Below are positions 1 to 5,965 of a stretch of 15,581 nucleotides of DNA, in pieces. The first letter of the stretch is position 1. Each line of letters starts with the position of its first letter. Position numbers and translations under genes: made by a program. This DNA is from Cyanobacteriota bacterium (GTDB lineage: Bacteria; Cyanobacteriota; Cyanobacteriia; Phormidesmidales; Phormidesmidaceae): the NCBI GenBank assembly GCA_027592485.1, contig JAQCKL010000034.1, positions 1 through 15,581 of the forward strand, in the 5' to 3' direction. The notes under the pieces are model-generated. The model made no database searches. It saw only the letters and a program-made list of their open reading frames with translations, and was not told the origin of the DNA.

Positions 1-529
1 CCGCTTCTTCTAACTGAGCACCATACAATTGGGCTGACCCCAGATTGGCCCCCAGTAAGTTACTTTTGCGCAGGTTGCAGCGGCTTAAGTTGGCGTGGCT
101 AAGCCGCGCCCACCGTAGGCGGGCTTCGCGCAAATCAGCCTCAGTCAGGTTGGTGCGATTGAGGGTGGCATTGCTGAGATCGGCCCGTAGTAGCTCGGCC
201 CTCACTAAGGATGCATCTGATAGATCTGCCCCCACTAGCACCGCCCGAATCAGATTGGCCACATTGAGCTGGGCATGGCTCAGTTGGGCTTGACTGAGGT
301 TGGCCCCACTGAGTCGGCTGACATTCAAGGAAGCGCCACGCAGATCGCCGTGGCTGAGGTTCGCCGTGCTGAGATTGGCCACATTCAGGCTGGCCTGCCG
401 CAGAATAATGTGGGGCAACTGGGCTCCGGCCAAATTGCACTCATTCAACGCGGCGTTGGCAAAATCTCGCTCGCCTTGGGCATACCGCTCTAGGACGGCG
501 TCTGGAGTGAGCACAGAATTGACAATCAT
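1..529 (-). CDS. Pentapeptide-repeat protein, N-terminal part, runs off left edge
   Basis: The minus strand reads open from an ATG at 529 to the window edge, about 176 residues, so the C-terminus is missing. After a short leader (MIVNSVLTPDAVLERYAQGE) nearly all of it is tandem five-residue units of the A(N/D)LXX type, for example ANLST, ANLSH, GDLRG, ADLSD, ADLSN, ADLRE, ANLSR, SNLLG and ANLGS. Such repeats fold into a right-handed quadrilateral beta helix, and cyanobacteria carry many of them. No signal peptide or membrane segment is seen in the part present, so a cytoplasmic location is likely. The leader before the first repeats resembles those of other cyanobacterial pentapeptide proteins, but no enzyme or targeting domain is visible. 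The cellular role is unknown. No good Shine-Dalgarno precedes the ATG, and an in-frame GTG four codons upstream is an alternative start. The gene is divergent from tyrA. The family call is sure; the function is not. Confidence 0.93.
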   Translation of the reverse strand, partial: MIVNSVLTPDAVLERYAQGERDFANAALNECNLAGAQLPHIILRQASLNVANLSTANLSHGDLRGASLNVSRLSGANLSQAQLSHAQLNVANLIRAVLVGADLSDASLVRAELLRADLSNATLNRTNLTEADLREARLRWARLSHANLSRCNLRKSNLLGANLGSAQLYGAQLEEA

Positions 530-667
530 GGGGTTGCACACCGATAGGCATATATACAGATTTCCCAACCGAGCTGGTGGGGTTACTGGGCGCTCAGCAG
601 AGTCATGTCGTCATGTTGAGGCCGTTCTGGGACCTTAGGCTTAGCCAAAGCATTGACGACAGCTCCC

Positions 668-686
668 TGAGGGGTCTCCCCCCTCA
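668..686. repeat. Small GC-rich inverted repeat in divergent intergenic region
   Basis: TGAGGGG (668-674) and CCCCTCA (680-686) form a perfect 7-bp stem with a 5-nt loop. It lies in the 255-bp gap between the divergent pentapeptide gene and tyrA. No T-run follows on either strand, and no transcript should end here, so a terminator is unlikely. It may be a leader structure or a regulatory palindrome upstream of tyrA. No convincing sigma-70 promoter was found in this gap. Confidence 0.3.
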
Positions 687-784
687 CCCTGCTAGGATAA
701 TCCCTGATCGAGGTGATGTCCCATTCGTTTGTTGCTGAAAAAGTGGGCTACACTCCCTGGAGATAGGGTGGGTGAAGGGCAGTT

Positions 785-1621
785 ATGCGGATTGGCATCG
801 TCGGGCTGGGGTTGATCGGCGGCTCCCTGGGGTTAGATTTACGGGCCTTAGGTCACCAGGTTTATGGCATTGCCCGTCGCCCCGATACCTGTGTGGCAGC
901 GGTGACGATGGGGGCCGTGGATAGCGCGACATCTGATTTGGCCAGTCTGGCCCCGGTGGAATTGGTGATAATTTGTACGCCGATCGCCGCGATCGCCCCC
1001 ACTGTCCAAGCCTTAGTGCCCCATTTATCGCCAGAGACCGTCGTCACCGATGTGGGCTCAGTTAAAGGAGAGCTGGTGAAGGAAGCCGCCGCCCACTGGC
1101 CCTGGTTTGTGGGTGGGCATCCGATGGCGGGCAAGGCAGAAGCGGGTCTGGCGGCGGCTGAAACCCACCTGTTTGTGAATCGGGCCTATGTGGTAACGCC
1201 ACTGGAGACAACCCCCGCTGCCGCGATCGCCCTAGTTCAAGCGTTAGCCCAATCCCTCCGGGCCAAAGTATTAACCTGCTCCCCTGCCGACCACGATCTC
1301 GCCGTGGCCTGGATTTCTCATTTGCCGGTGATGGTGAGCAGCAGCTTGATCCAAGCCTGTTTGCAAGAGCCCGATGAAACGGTGCAAGTTTTGGCCCAAT
1401 CCCTTGCCAGCACGGGCTTTGCCTCTACCAGTCGAGTGGGGGGCGGCAACCCTGAGTTGGGGCTGATGATGGCCCGTTATAACCGGGAAGCCCTGTTGCG
1501 ATCGCTCCACAGCTATCAAACCCAATTGGCAAGTATCACGCATCTGATTGAAACGGAACAATGGTCCCAATTGGAGGCGACCCTGGCCGCTTCTCAGCAG
1601 GCTCGCCCCGAGTTTCTGTAA
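785..1621 (+). CDS. tyrA: Arogenate/prephenate dehydrogenase (TyrA)
   Basis: This 278-residue protein catalyses the oxidative decarboxylation that makes tyrosine from arogenate (or 4-hydroxyphenylpyruvate from prephenate), in the cytosol. The N-terminus is a Rossmann nucleotide-binding fold with GLGLIGGSLG (residues 7-16). The end of the second strand carries basic residues (R31, R32) and no acidic residue, which fits NADP rather than NAD. GGHPMAG holds the expected catalytic His at residue 112. PADHDLAVAWISHLP and SRVGGGNPELG are typical of the C-terminal dimer domain. Length and motifs match the arogenate-specific enzyme known from Synechocystis, so arogenate dehydrogenase is the likelier activity; that substrate choice is inferred by similarity. 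There is no ACT or chorismate mutase domain. The start has a GAAGG-like ribosome site about 8 nt upstream. gloA follows 38 bp later on the same strand and may be co-transcribed. Confidence 0.96.
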   Translation: MRIGIVGLGLIGGSLGLDLRALGHQVYGIARRPDTCVAAVTMGAVDSATSDLASLAPVELVIICTPIAAIAPTVQALVPHLSPETVVTDVGSVKGELVKEAAAHWPWFVGGHPMAGKAEAGLAAAETHLFVNRAYVVTPLETTPAAAIALVQALAQSLRAKVLTCSPADHDLAVAWISHLPVMVSSSLIQACLQEPDETVQVLAQSLASTGFASTSRVGGGNPELGLMMARYNREALLRSLHSYQTQLASITHLIETEQWSQLEATLAASQQARPEFL

Positions 1622-1659
1622 ATTAGAAACAGCCCATCACCCCATTCCAAGGACGCACT

Positions 1660-2088
1660 ATGCGACTACTTCACACGATGCTGCGAGTCGGTAACCTAGA
1701 GACCTCTATCCAGTTTTACTGTGATCTCTTGGGGATGAAGTTGATCCGCAAAAAAGACTATCCTACGGGCAAATTCACCTTGGCCTTTGTGGGCTATGGC
1801 GACGAAGCTGACCACAGTGTTTTAGAGCTGACCTATAACTGGGACACCGATCACTACGACCTCGGAGAGGGCTACGGCCACATTGCGATCGGGGTAGATG
1901 ATATCTACGGCACCTGTGAGGCGATTAAGGCCCAGGGGGGGGATGTGGTGCGGGAGCCAGGGCCAATGAAACATGGCAGTACGGTGATTGCTTTTGTGCA
2001 AGATCCCGATGGCTACAAGGTGGAATTAATTCAGTTGGGGACCCAGGGCTCAGCCCCCGCTAAAACGGCAACAGCGGTTACGAGCTAA
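1660..2088 (+). CDS. gloA: Lactoylglutathione lyase (glyoxalase I)
   Basis: The 142-residue protein is a short bacterial glyoxalase I. It isomerises the hemithioacetal of methylglyoxal and glutathione to S-lactoylglutathione in the cytosol, the first step in methylglyoxal detoxification. It has the two beta-alpha-beta-beta-beta halves of the VOC fold. All four metal ligands of the E. coli Ni-dependent enzyme are found at the same numbering: H5, E56, H74 and E122. The motifs MLRVGNLETSIQFYCDLLGM and DPDGYKVELI are typical of the family. The C-terminal tail after residue 125 is Ala/Thr-rich and probably not conserved. AAGGA at 1649-1653 lies 6 nt before the ATG and supports the start. The gene lies 38 bp after tyrA. 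Its stop codon overlaps the stop of a small gene on the opposite strand. Confidence 0.96.
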   Translation: MRLLHTMLRVGNLETSIQFYCDLLGMKLIRKKDYPTGKFTLAFVGYGDEADHSVLELTYNWDTDHYDLGEGYGHIAIGVDDIYGTCEAIKAQGGDVVREPGPMKHGSTVIAFVQDPDGYKVELIQLGTQGSAPAKTATAVTS

Positions 2089-2327
2089 CAGTCCTCTGCA
2101 CCAAAAGCGAATGCACCAGAAGTGAATACCCTCCCTGGAATCCCTAGCCATCCTGACTGAGCCAGGCGGATGGCTACACCAGGATGGCTAGGACGGGGGG
2201 AAACTTGATAGCTGAAGTGATACTCACCATAGTCCGCCAAACCATCCATGCCGGTAAAGGTGAGGACAACCTCTGCCACCATCCACAGCATTGCGCTCAA
2301 TACAAGTTGCTTCCATCGAATATCCAC
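2085..2327 (-). CDS. Small cyanobacterial-type protein with LADYGE motif, unusual tail
   Basis: The minus strand encodes up to 80 residues from a GTG at 2327. The first 40 or so look like a real protein: a charged start (DIRWKQ), a hydrophobic helix (LVLSAMLWMVAEVVLTFTG), then MDGLADYGEYHF. From memory this resembles a family of tiny cyanobacterial proteins of unknown function with a (D/G)LADY(S/G)E motif after one hydrophobic helix; I could not check it. The last half (from about residue 44) is Ser/Pro/Gly-rich. It is translated from the inverted repeat at 2143-2192, so it may be a non-native extension. An in-frame stop lies upstream, so no longer ORF is possible. There is only a weak ribosome site (GGA, 8 nt before the GTG). 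The stop (2085-2087) overlaps the gloA stop on the other strand. The function is unknown; a membrane association is inferred from the helix. Confidence 0.5.
   Translation of the reverse strand: MDIRWKQLVLSAMLWMVAEVVLTFTGMDGLADYGEYHFSYQVSPRPSHPGVAIRLAQSGWLGIPGRVFTSGAFAFGAEDC
2143..2192. repeat. 13-bp perfect inverted repeat with extra internal copy
   Basis: CCTAGCCATCCTG (2143-2155) pairs perfectly with CAGGATGGCTAGG (2180-2192) across a 24-nt loop. A third copy of the core, GGATGGCTA, lies in the loop at 2168-2176 in the same orientation as the right arm, so two alternative stems are possible. It lies 55 bp after the gloA stop, but no T-run follows. It could act as a weak gloA terminator or be a small repeat insertion. 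It is inside the open frame of the minus-strand small gene. Confidence 0.6.
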
Positions 2328-2686
2328 GTTGGATCCATGGAGAAACTAACGCTTGCTGCCCCTCATCTGCCCTAGCCCGCAGGGCCGCAAAACTATAGAT
2401 CTACGGATTTTTGACCCAGGGGTTAAGCGAGGTTCTCCACGACGCCCCAGAGATCCCCTCCTATGGGCCTCTCAGGACTAGGCCTTGGACTTGGGTTTGC
2501 GGAATAGCGCTTTGCCCCCTTGGCTTAGCGCGGCGATTACCTTTACTGCCCCCTGGCCCAGCAGCACCAGTAAAACCAGCCTTGCCGCTATCGAGCCTGA
2601 AGCGGTTGTCCGGGAAAATGTTTCAGATTGTTGCTTAATAATGAGAAAATACTAATTTAAAGTTTGTAAGAACAGGATCTTTATTT
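2328..2686. other. Intergenic region upstream of psb28
   Basis: This 359-bp stretch holds the psb28 promoter at its right end. No well-supported gene is seen. A minus-strand frame from about 2650 down to a TAG at 2478-2480 has protein-like composition: a hydrophobic run (ARLVLLVLLGQGAVKVIAAL) then a basic tail ending RKPKSKA. It lacks an ATG and has no GTG near its beginning, so it may be a decayed gene or chance. A plus-strand frame at 2411-2638 begins with an ATG or GTG-type codon, lacks a ribosome site and has shadow-like composition. Confidence 0.5.
2631..2658 (+). promoter_or_regulatory. Candidate sigma-70 promoter of psb28
   Basis: TTGCTT (2631-2636) and TAATTT (2653-2658) are separated by 16 nt in an AT-rich patch that stands out from its GC-rich surroundings. 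Transcription would begin near 2665, leaving a leader of about 20 nt. The ribosome site AGGA (2674-2677) lies 9 nt before the psb28 ATG. The prediction rests on pattern only. Confidence 0.5.
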
Positions 2687-3022
2687 ATGGCTCATATCGA
2701 GTTTGCTCGGGGCATTGTCGAAGAAGTTATTCCGGATGTGCGTTTGACCCGTGCCCGTGACGGTAGTGATGGCACCGCCACCTTTTACTTTGACCACCCT
2801 AAGGCCCTCAGTGGGGAAACCGGGGCTGAGATTACCGGGATGTACCTCGTGGATGAGGAAGGCGAACTCGTGAGCCGTGAGGTGAATGGCAAGTTCGTAA
2901 ATGGTGAACCCGCTGGCATCGAGGCGACCTACGTTATGAAAAGCGTAGAAGCCTGGGAACGGTTCATGCGATTTATGGAACGGTATGCCGAGCAAAATGG
3001 CTTAGGGTTTACCAAAAGCTAG
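2687..3022 (+). CDS. psb28: Photosystem II assembly protein Psb28
   Basis: The 111-residue protein matches Psb28 along its length (usual size about 110-115). It starts MAHIEFARGIVEEVIPDVRLTRARDG and has the conserved TFYFDHP, GMYLVDEEGE and the C-terminal WERFMRFMERYAEQNGLGF. Psb28 is a soluble cytosolic-side factor that binds photosystem II assembly intermediates near CP47 and the QB site and is absent from the mature complex. It has no signal peptide or membrane segment, as expected. The start is fixed by AGGA 9 nt upstream and by the conserved N-terminus. The gene appears to be transcribed alone: it has its own promoter, and the next gene is convergent. The pattern of residues gives no sign of the divergent Psb28-2 paralogue, but that distinction was not tested. 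Confidence 0.96.
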   Translation: MAHIEFARGIVEEVIPDVRLTRARDGSDGTATFYFDHPKALSGETGAEITGMYLVDEEGELVSREVNGKFVNGEPAGIEATYVMKSVEAWERFMRFMERYAEQNGLGFTKS

Positions 3023-3030
3023 GGTTATCG

Positions 3031-3055
3031 CTCTAAACGTCACGGGCCATTAGAG
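3031..3055. terminator. Weak hairpin between convergent psb28 and yifB
   Basis: CTCTAA (3031-3036) and TTAGAG (3050-3055) form a 6-bp stem with a 13-nt loop in the 39-bp gap between two convergent genes. The position suits a shared terminator. The stem is short and AT-rich and lacks a T-run, so the call is weak. Confidence 0.3.
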
Positions 3056-3061
3056 ACGGTT

Positions 3062-4591
3062 CTATTGCATGCGATCGATGGTGCGGTATTGGATCGCTTC
3101 GGCGACATGCTGGGCTTGGAGCTGGGCGGCTCCATCCAGATCGGCAATGGTGCGGGCGACCTTGATGATGCGATCGGTACCTCGGGCGGAGAGACCCAGC
3201 TTACGCACGGCAGCTTCGATGAGGTTGCGAGTCCCGTCATCTAAGGGGCACCAGTGGCGCAGGTGCTGGCTTTGCATGTCGGCATTACATTGCAGGGCTG
3301 TTTGGTCTTGGAAGCGATCGCGGGCTTTGATCCTAGCCGCCTCTACCCGTTGCCGCACTGCCTCAGAGGCTTCCCCTTGGGCCACCTGGGTCATTTCTTC
3401 TGGCTTGAGGCGACCCACCACCACTTGCAAATCAATGCGATCCATCAGCGGACCAGACAGCCTGGCCCAATATTGCTCCCGGCTACGGGGGGAACAGGTG
3501 CAGGGCTGCACCGGATCGCCATAGTAGCCGCAGGGACAGGGGTTGGTGCTGGCAATTAAGGTGAACTGAGCCGGAAACTCCACCGATTGGCGGGTGCGGG
3601 TGATGGTGACGAAGCCATCCTCTAGGGGCTGGCGCAAAAACTCCAGCACATCCCGCTTAAACTCCGTTAGTTCATCCAGAAACAATACCCCCCGATGGGC
3701 CAAGGAAATTTCCCCTGGTTTCGGAAAGCTGCCGCCTCCTACCAGAGACGGCCCTGAGGCAGAATGGTGGGGGCTACGGAAGGGCCGCAGGGTTACCAGG
3801 GAACCTCGATCTTTGAGTAAGCCCGCCACCGAATGAATTTGGGTGACTTCCAGGGCTTCGCTAAAGGTTAGGGGTGGCAAGATGCTGGGTAACCGTCGGG
3901 CCAGCATGGTTTTGCCGCTGCCTGGCGGTCCCACAAATACAAGATTGTGCCCACCGGCAGCGGCGATCTCCAGGGCGCGACGGGCCTGGGCCTGACCTTT
4001 CACATCCCGCAGATCCAGGCCCCGGTGAGCTGATTGGGCTAGGGCCGCTTGGCCATCCAGTTGCAGGGGGGTTTGCTGGCCGGGGTTATTCAAGAAATTG
4101 GCTACATCGTTGATGTGCTGGCAGCCATAGACCGCCAACCCCGGCACCACCGCCGCTTCCTGGGCGTTGTCAGTGGGGACGACCATGCCTTTGAAGCCGA
4201 GGCGTTGGGCGGCAGCGGCGATCGCCAATACCCCCGCCACGGGCCTGAGCCCACCATCCAATGACATTTCACCTAAGAACAGCAGGTCATCCAGTTGATC
4301 GGTGTTGACCTGATCTGCCGCCGCCAAAATCCCCACCCCAATGGGCAGGTCAAAGCTGGGGCCTTCTTTTCGCAGATCGGCTGGGGTGAGGTTAATCACG
4401 ATCTTGCGCATGGGGAAGGGAAAGCCCGCATTCTTCAGCGCGGCTTTGGTGCGCTCTCGGGATTCTTGCACCGCCGCATCGGGCAACCCCACCACCACCA
4501 TGGCAGGCAACCCGCCGGAAATATCGACCTCTACCCCGACTTTGATGGCATCAATGCCGACGATCGCTGCACTCCAAACCCTGGCCAGCAT
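3062..4591 (-). CDS. yifB: YifB/ComM-family Mg-chelatase-like AAA+ ATPase
   Basis: The 509-residue protein is full length for the YifB/ComM family. The N-terminal domain (about 1-170) has the Lon-protease-like ChlI fold, with VEVDISGGLPAMVVVGLPD and GPSFDLPIGVGIL. The AAA+ core follows: Walker A GPPGSGKT (221-228), Walker B GVLFLDE (301-307), sensor 1 in ASTNPCPCG (347-355), an arginine-finger region GPLMDRIDL (380-388) and sensor 2 in LSARGTDRIIKVARTIADL (467-485). Four cysteines (352, 354, 364, 366) form the putative zinc-binding insert of the family. In Vibrio and Haemophilus ComM is a hexameric helicase that promotes branch migration during natural transformation; the same role here is inferred from the family. 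It is divergent from the nanE-like gene and convergent with psb28. The ATG is preceded only by a G-run, not a clear Shine-Dalgarno. Confidence 0.95.
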   Translation of the reverse strand: MLARVWSAAIVGIDAIKVGVEVDISGGLPAMVVVGLPDAAVQESRERTKAALKNAGFPFPMRKIVINLTPADLRKEGPSFDLPIGVGILAAADQVNTDQLDDLLFLGEMSLDGGLRPVAGVLAIAAAAQRLGFKGMVVPTDNAQEAAVVPGLAVYGCQHINDVANFLNNPGQQTPLQLDGQAALAQSAHRGLDLRDVKGQAQARRALEIAAAGGHNLVFVGPPGSGKTMLARRLPSILPPLTFSEALEVTQIHSVAGLLKDRGSLVTLRPFRSPHHSASGPSLVGGGSFPKPGEISLAHRGVLFLDELTEFKRDVLEFLRQPLEDGFVTITRTRQSVEFPAQFTLIASTNPCPCGYYGDPVQPCTCSPRSREQYWARLSGPLMDRIDLQVVVGRLKPEEMTQVAQGEASEAVRQRVEAARIKARDRFQDQTALQCNADMQSQHLRHWCPLDDGTRNLIEAAVRKLGLSARGTDRIIKVARTIADLDGAAQLQAQHVAEAIQYRTIDRMQ

Positions 4592-4700
4592 CGCACCCCC
4601 CGATGAATTCTCTCTAGGGTACCCAGTTCAGTTGTTCTAGGGGAAGAACCGTCAGAATTCTGTGGGATGCTAGGCCACGGTACTTGCATCTTTCTACCCC

Positions 4701-5387
4701 ATGGCGCTACCCGATTCTTCCTTGATCTCCCTCAAGGGCAGCCTGATTGTGTCCTGTCAGGCCCCTGCCGAATCTCCCCTCCACAACCCGATGGTAATTG
4801 CTGCCATGGCAGAAGCGGCAGTGCAGCGGGGAGCAATGGGGGTGCGCATTGATAGCCCTGCCCATATTGAGGCGGTGAGATCGCGCCTCACCGTCCCCAT
4901 CATTGGTCTGTGGAAACAGGTGCTCGATGGGTCAGAGGTGTACATCACCCCCCAATTTCACCATGCCCAAGCCGTAGCCGCAGCCGGGGCCGACATCATC
5001 GCCATTGACGCCACCCAGAGGCCCCGCCCCAGCGGCGAGACCCTGACGGAACTCGTCAGCCGCATCCACGCCGAACTCGGCAAACCGGTCATGGCCGATA
5101 TTGATTCCATGGCCTCGGCCCAGGCCGCTGTCGAGGCGGGGGTAGACTGCCTTGGCACCACCCTCTATGGCTACACTGCAGCCACCCAAGCCTTTACCCC
5201 GCCTGGCTTTGAACTCCTCGCCGCCCTGGTCAACACCTTTGACCAGCCCTGTATCTGCGAAGGGGGCATTGCCTCCCCAGAAGCAACCCGAAAAGCTTTG
5301 GATTTAGGGGCCTATGCCGTGGTGGTGGGTACGGCGATTACGGGCATTGACAAGCTAGTGGAGAACTACTGCGCGGCATTGGGCTGA
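4701..5387 (+). CDS. nanE: N-acetylmannosamine-6-phosphate 2-epimerase (NanE-like)
   Basis: The 228-residue protein is a TIM barrel of the NanE family, normal length. The enzyme interconverts N-acetylmannosamine-6-phosphate and N-acetylglucosamine-6-phosphate. Residues matching those described for the Clostridium enzyme are present at a constant offset: Q20, R49, K72 (catalytic Lys in IIGLWKQ), D133 (in MADID) and E187 (catalytic acid in CEGGI). The phosphate-binding end is seen in AYAVVVGTAITG. In sialic-acid users nanE sits with nanA and nanK; neither is in this window, so here it is an orphan and may serve amino-sugar recycling or an unknown sugar-phosphate epimerisation. The chosen ATG is the only one in frame near the conserved start and has no clear ribosome site. 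A mobile-element end begins one base after the stop codon. Confidence 0.92.
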   Translation: MALPDSSLISLKGSLIVSCQAPAESPLHNPMVIAAMAEAAVQRGAMGVRIDSPAHIEAVRSRLTVPIIGLWKQVLDGSEVYITPQFHHAQAVAAAGADIIAIDATQRPRPSGETLTELVSRIHAELGKPVMADIDSMASAQAAVEAGVDCLGTTLYGYTAATQAFTPPGFELLAALVNTFDQPCICEGGIASPEATRKALDLGAYAVVVGTAITGIDKLVENYCAALG

Positions 5388-5388
5388 G

Positions 5389-5425
5389 TATAGCGCTGGC
5401 CACTTTGCTTAGGACACCTACATCC
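5389..5425 (+). repeat. Dispersed element-end repeat, copy 1
   Basis: TATAGCGCTGGCC (5389-5401) followed by ACTTTG and AGGACACC is nearly the same as the sequence at 13813-13851, with a one-base gap and a few changes. Related copies lie at 13886-13918 (inverted) and 15549-15581. The TATAGC start resembles ends of IS630/Tc1-type elements that insert at TA. No matching opposite end was found before cp12, so this looks like a solo or decayed end. Confidence 0.6.
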
Positions 5426-5480
5426 GGAGATCGGCCTGCACCAAACTCACCCCCACAAGGTTGGCACCGCAGAGGTAAGT
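5418..5480 (-). pseudogene. Possible remnant of a pentapeptide-repeat gene
   Basis: The minus strand encodes a short fragment ending in TAG at 5418-5420 that reads CGANLVGVSLVQADLRM. Three consecutive units (ANLVG, VSLVQ, ADLRM) follow the A(N/D)LXX pattern. A stop codon closes the frame upstream, and no start or ribosome site is present. The stop lies inside the element-end repeat, which suggests a gene tail cut by an insertion. The piece is short and could be chance. Confidence 0.25.
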
Positions 5481-5539
5481 TCAAGCCCCAACCCTCTGGG
5501 AATGGTGTTGTTATCGAAATCACATCTTGGCTAACAACG

Positions 5540-5572
5540 GCAGGATAATGGTAGGAATGAATTGCATCCTGC
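5540..5572. promoter_or_regulatory. Inverted repeat and candidate -10 upstream of cp12
   Basis: GCAGGAT (5540-5546) and ATCCTGC (5566-5572) form a perfect 7-bp stem with a 19-nt loop, ending 11 nt before the cp12 ribosome site. GATAAT (5544-5549), a possible -10 box, overlaps the left arm; no good -35 was found. It could be an operator palindrome or a leader hairpin affecting cp12 expression. Confidence 0.35.
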
Positions 5573-5597
5573 TATTTCATCTGAGGAGAGCACCGTC

Positions 5598-5831
5598 GTG
5601 AGTGTTGAGAGTCAACAGTTTCAGAACGAACTCGAAAAAGCCAGAGTCTATGCCCGCAGCATTTGTGCCGAAAAAGGAGAGAACTCCCCTGAATGTGCGG
5701 CGGCTTGGGATGCGGTAGAGGAGATGCAGGCCGAGGTCTCCCATCAACAACAAGCCCCCAAGAAAAGTAACTTTGAAAAATACGTCGAAGAAAATCCCGA
5801 TGCTCCAGAATCACGCATATACGAGGATTAG
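5598..5831 (+). CDS. cp12: CP12, Calvin-cycle regulator lacking the C-terminal cysteine pair
   Basis: CP12 is a small disordered protein that links GAPDH and phosphoribulokinase into an inactive complex in the dark. I chose the GTG at 5598: GAGGAGAG (5583-5590) lies 7 nt before it, and the 77-residue product has the usual CP12 length. A TTG at 5562 would give a longer 89-residue form but has no ribosome site. The N-terminal pair C23 and C33 is present in ICAEKGENSPEC, and the core AAAWDAVEEMQAE matches the family's AWD-VEE signature. The C-terminal region EENPDAPESRIYED aligns with the canonical motif, but both cysteines are replaced: V63 (GTC) for the one after Tyr, and S72 (TCA) for the one after Glu. 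That disulfide is known to be needed for GAPDH binding, so this is an N-type variant or an altered regulator. It is probably transcribed alone or with the following lipoprotein gene. Confidence 0.93.
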   Translation: MSVESQQFQNELEKARVYARSICAEKGENSPECAAAWDAVEEMQAEVSHQQQAPKKSNFEKYVEENPDAPESRIYED

Positions 5832-5965
5832 ACGTTTTCCGCAAAGACTCCACCGGCCTCCGTTGGGGAGCCGAGGGGCGAGCGTTTAGGCAAGGGCTGA
5901 TTGCCCAAAGGGCAGACAAGCAAAGGGTGAGGGGAACTCCAGGTTTCAAGTTAAACGAGGTTGAG

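Noticed and set aside
141..440. Other open frames across the pentapeptide gene on both strands
   Set aside because: The repetitive A(N/D)LXX codon pattern leaves long open frames in shifted phases. Their translations are low-complexity and lack starts with ribosome sites.
2411..2638. 75-codon plus-strand frame upstream of psb28
   Set aside because: There is no ribosome site, the composition is Pro/Leu-rich, and it overlaps the psb28 promoter region.
3069..4640. Several plus-strand open frames opposite yifB
   Set aside because: They are antisense shadows of a complete, well-conserved AAA ATPase and have Arg/Ser/His-rich compositions with no recognisable motif.
5562..5597. Upstream TTG start giving an 89-residue CP12
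   Set aside because: There is no ribosome site before the TTG, while the GTG at 5598 has GAGGAGAG at ideal spacing and gives the usual CP12 length. The TTG also lies in or beside the inverted repeat.
5927..5965. Upstream GTG start for the sugar dehydrogenase lipoprotein
   Set aside because: It would put 13 extra residues before the lipoprotein signal; the ATG at 5966 has a ribosome site and gives a normal signal peptide.
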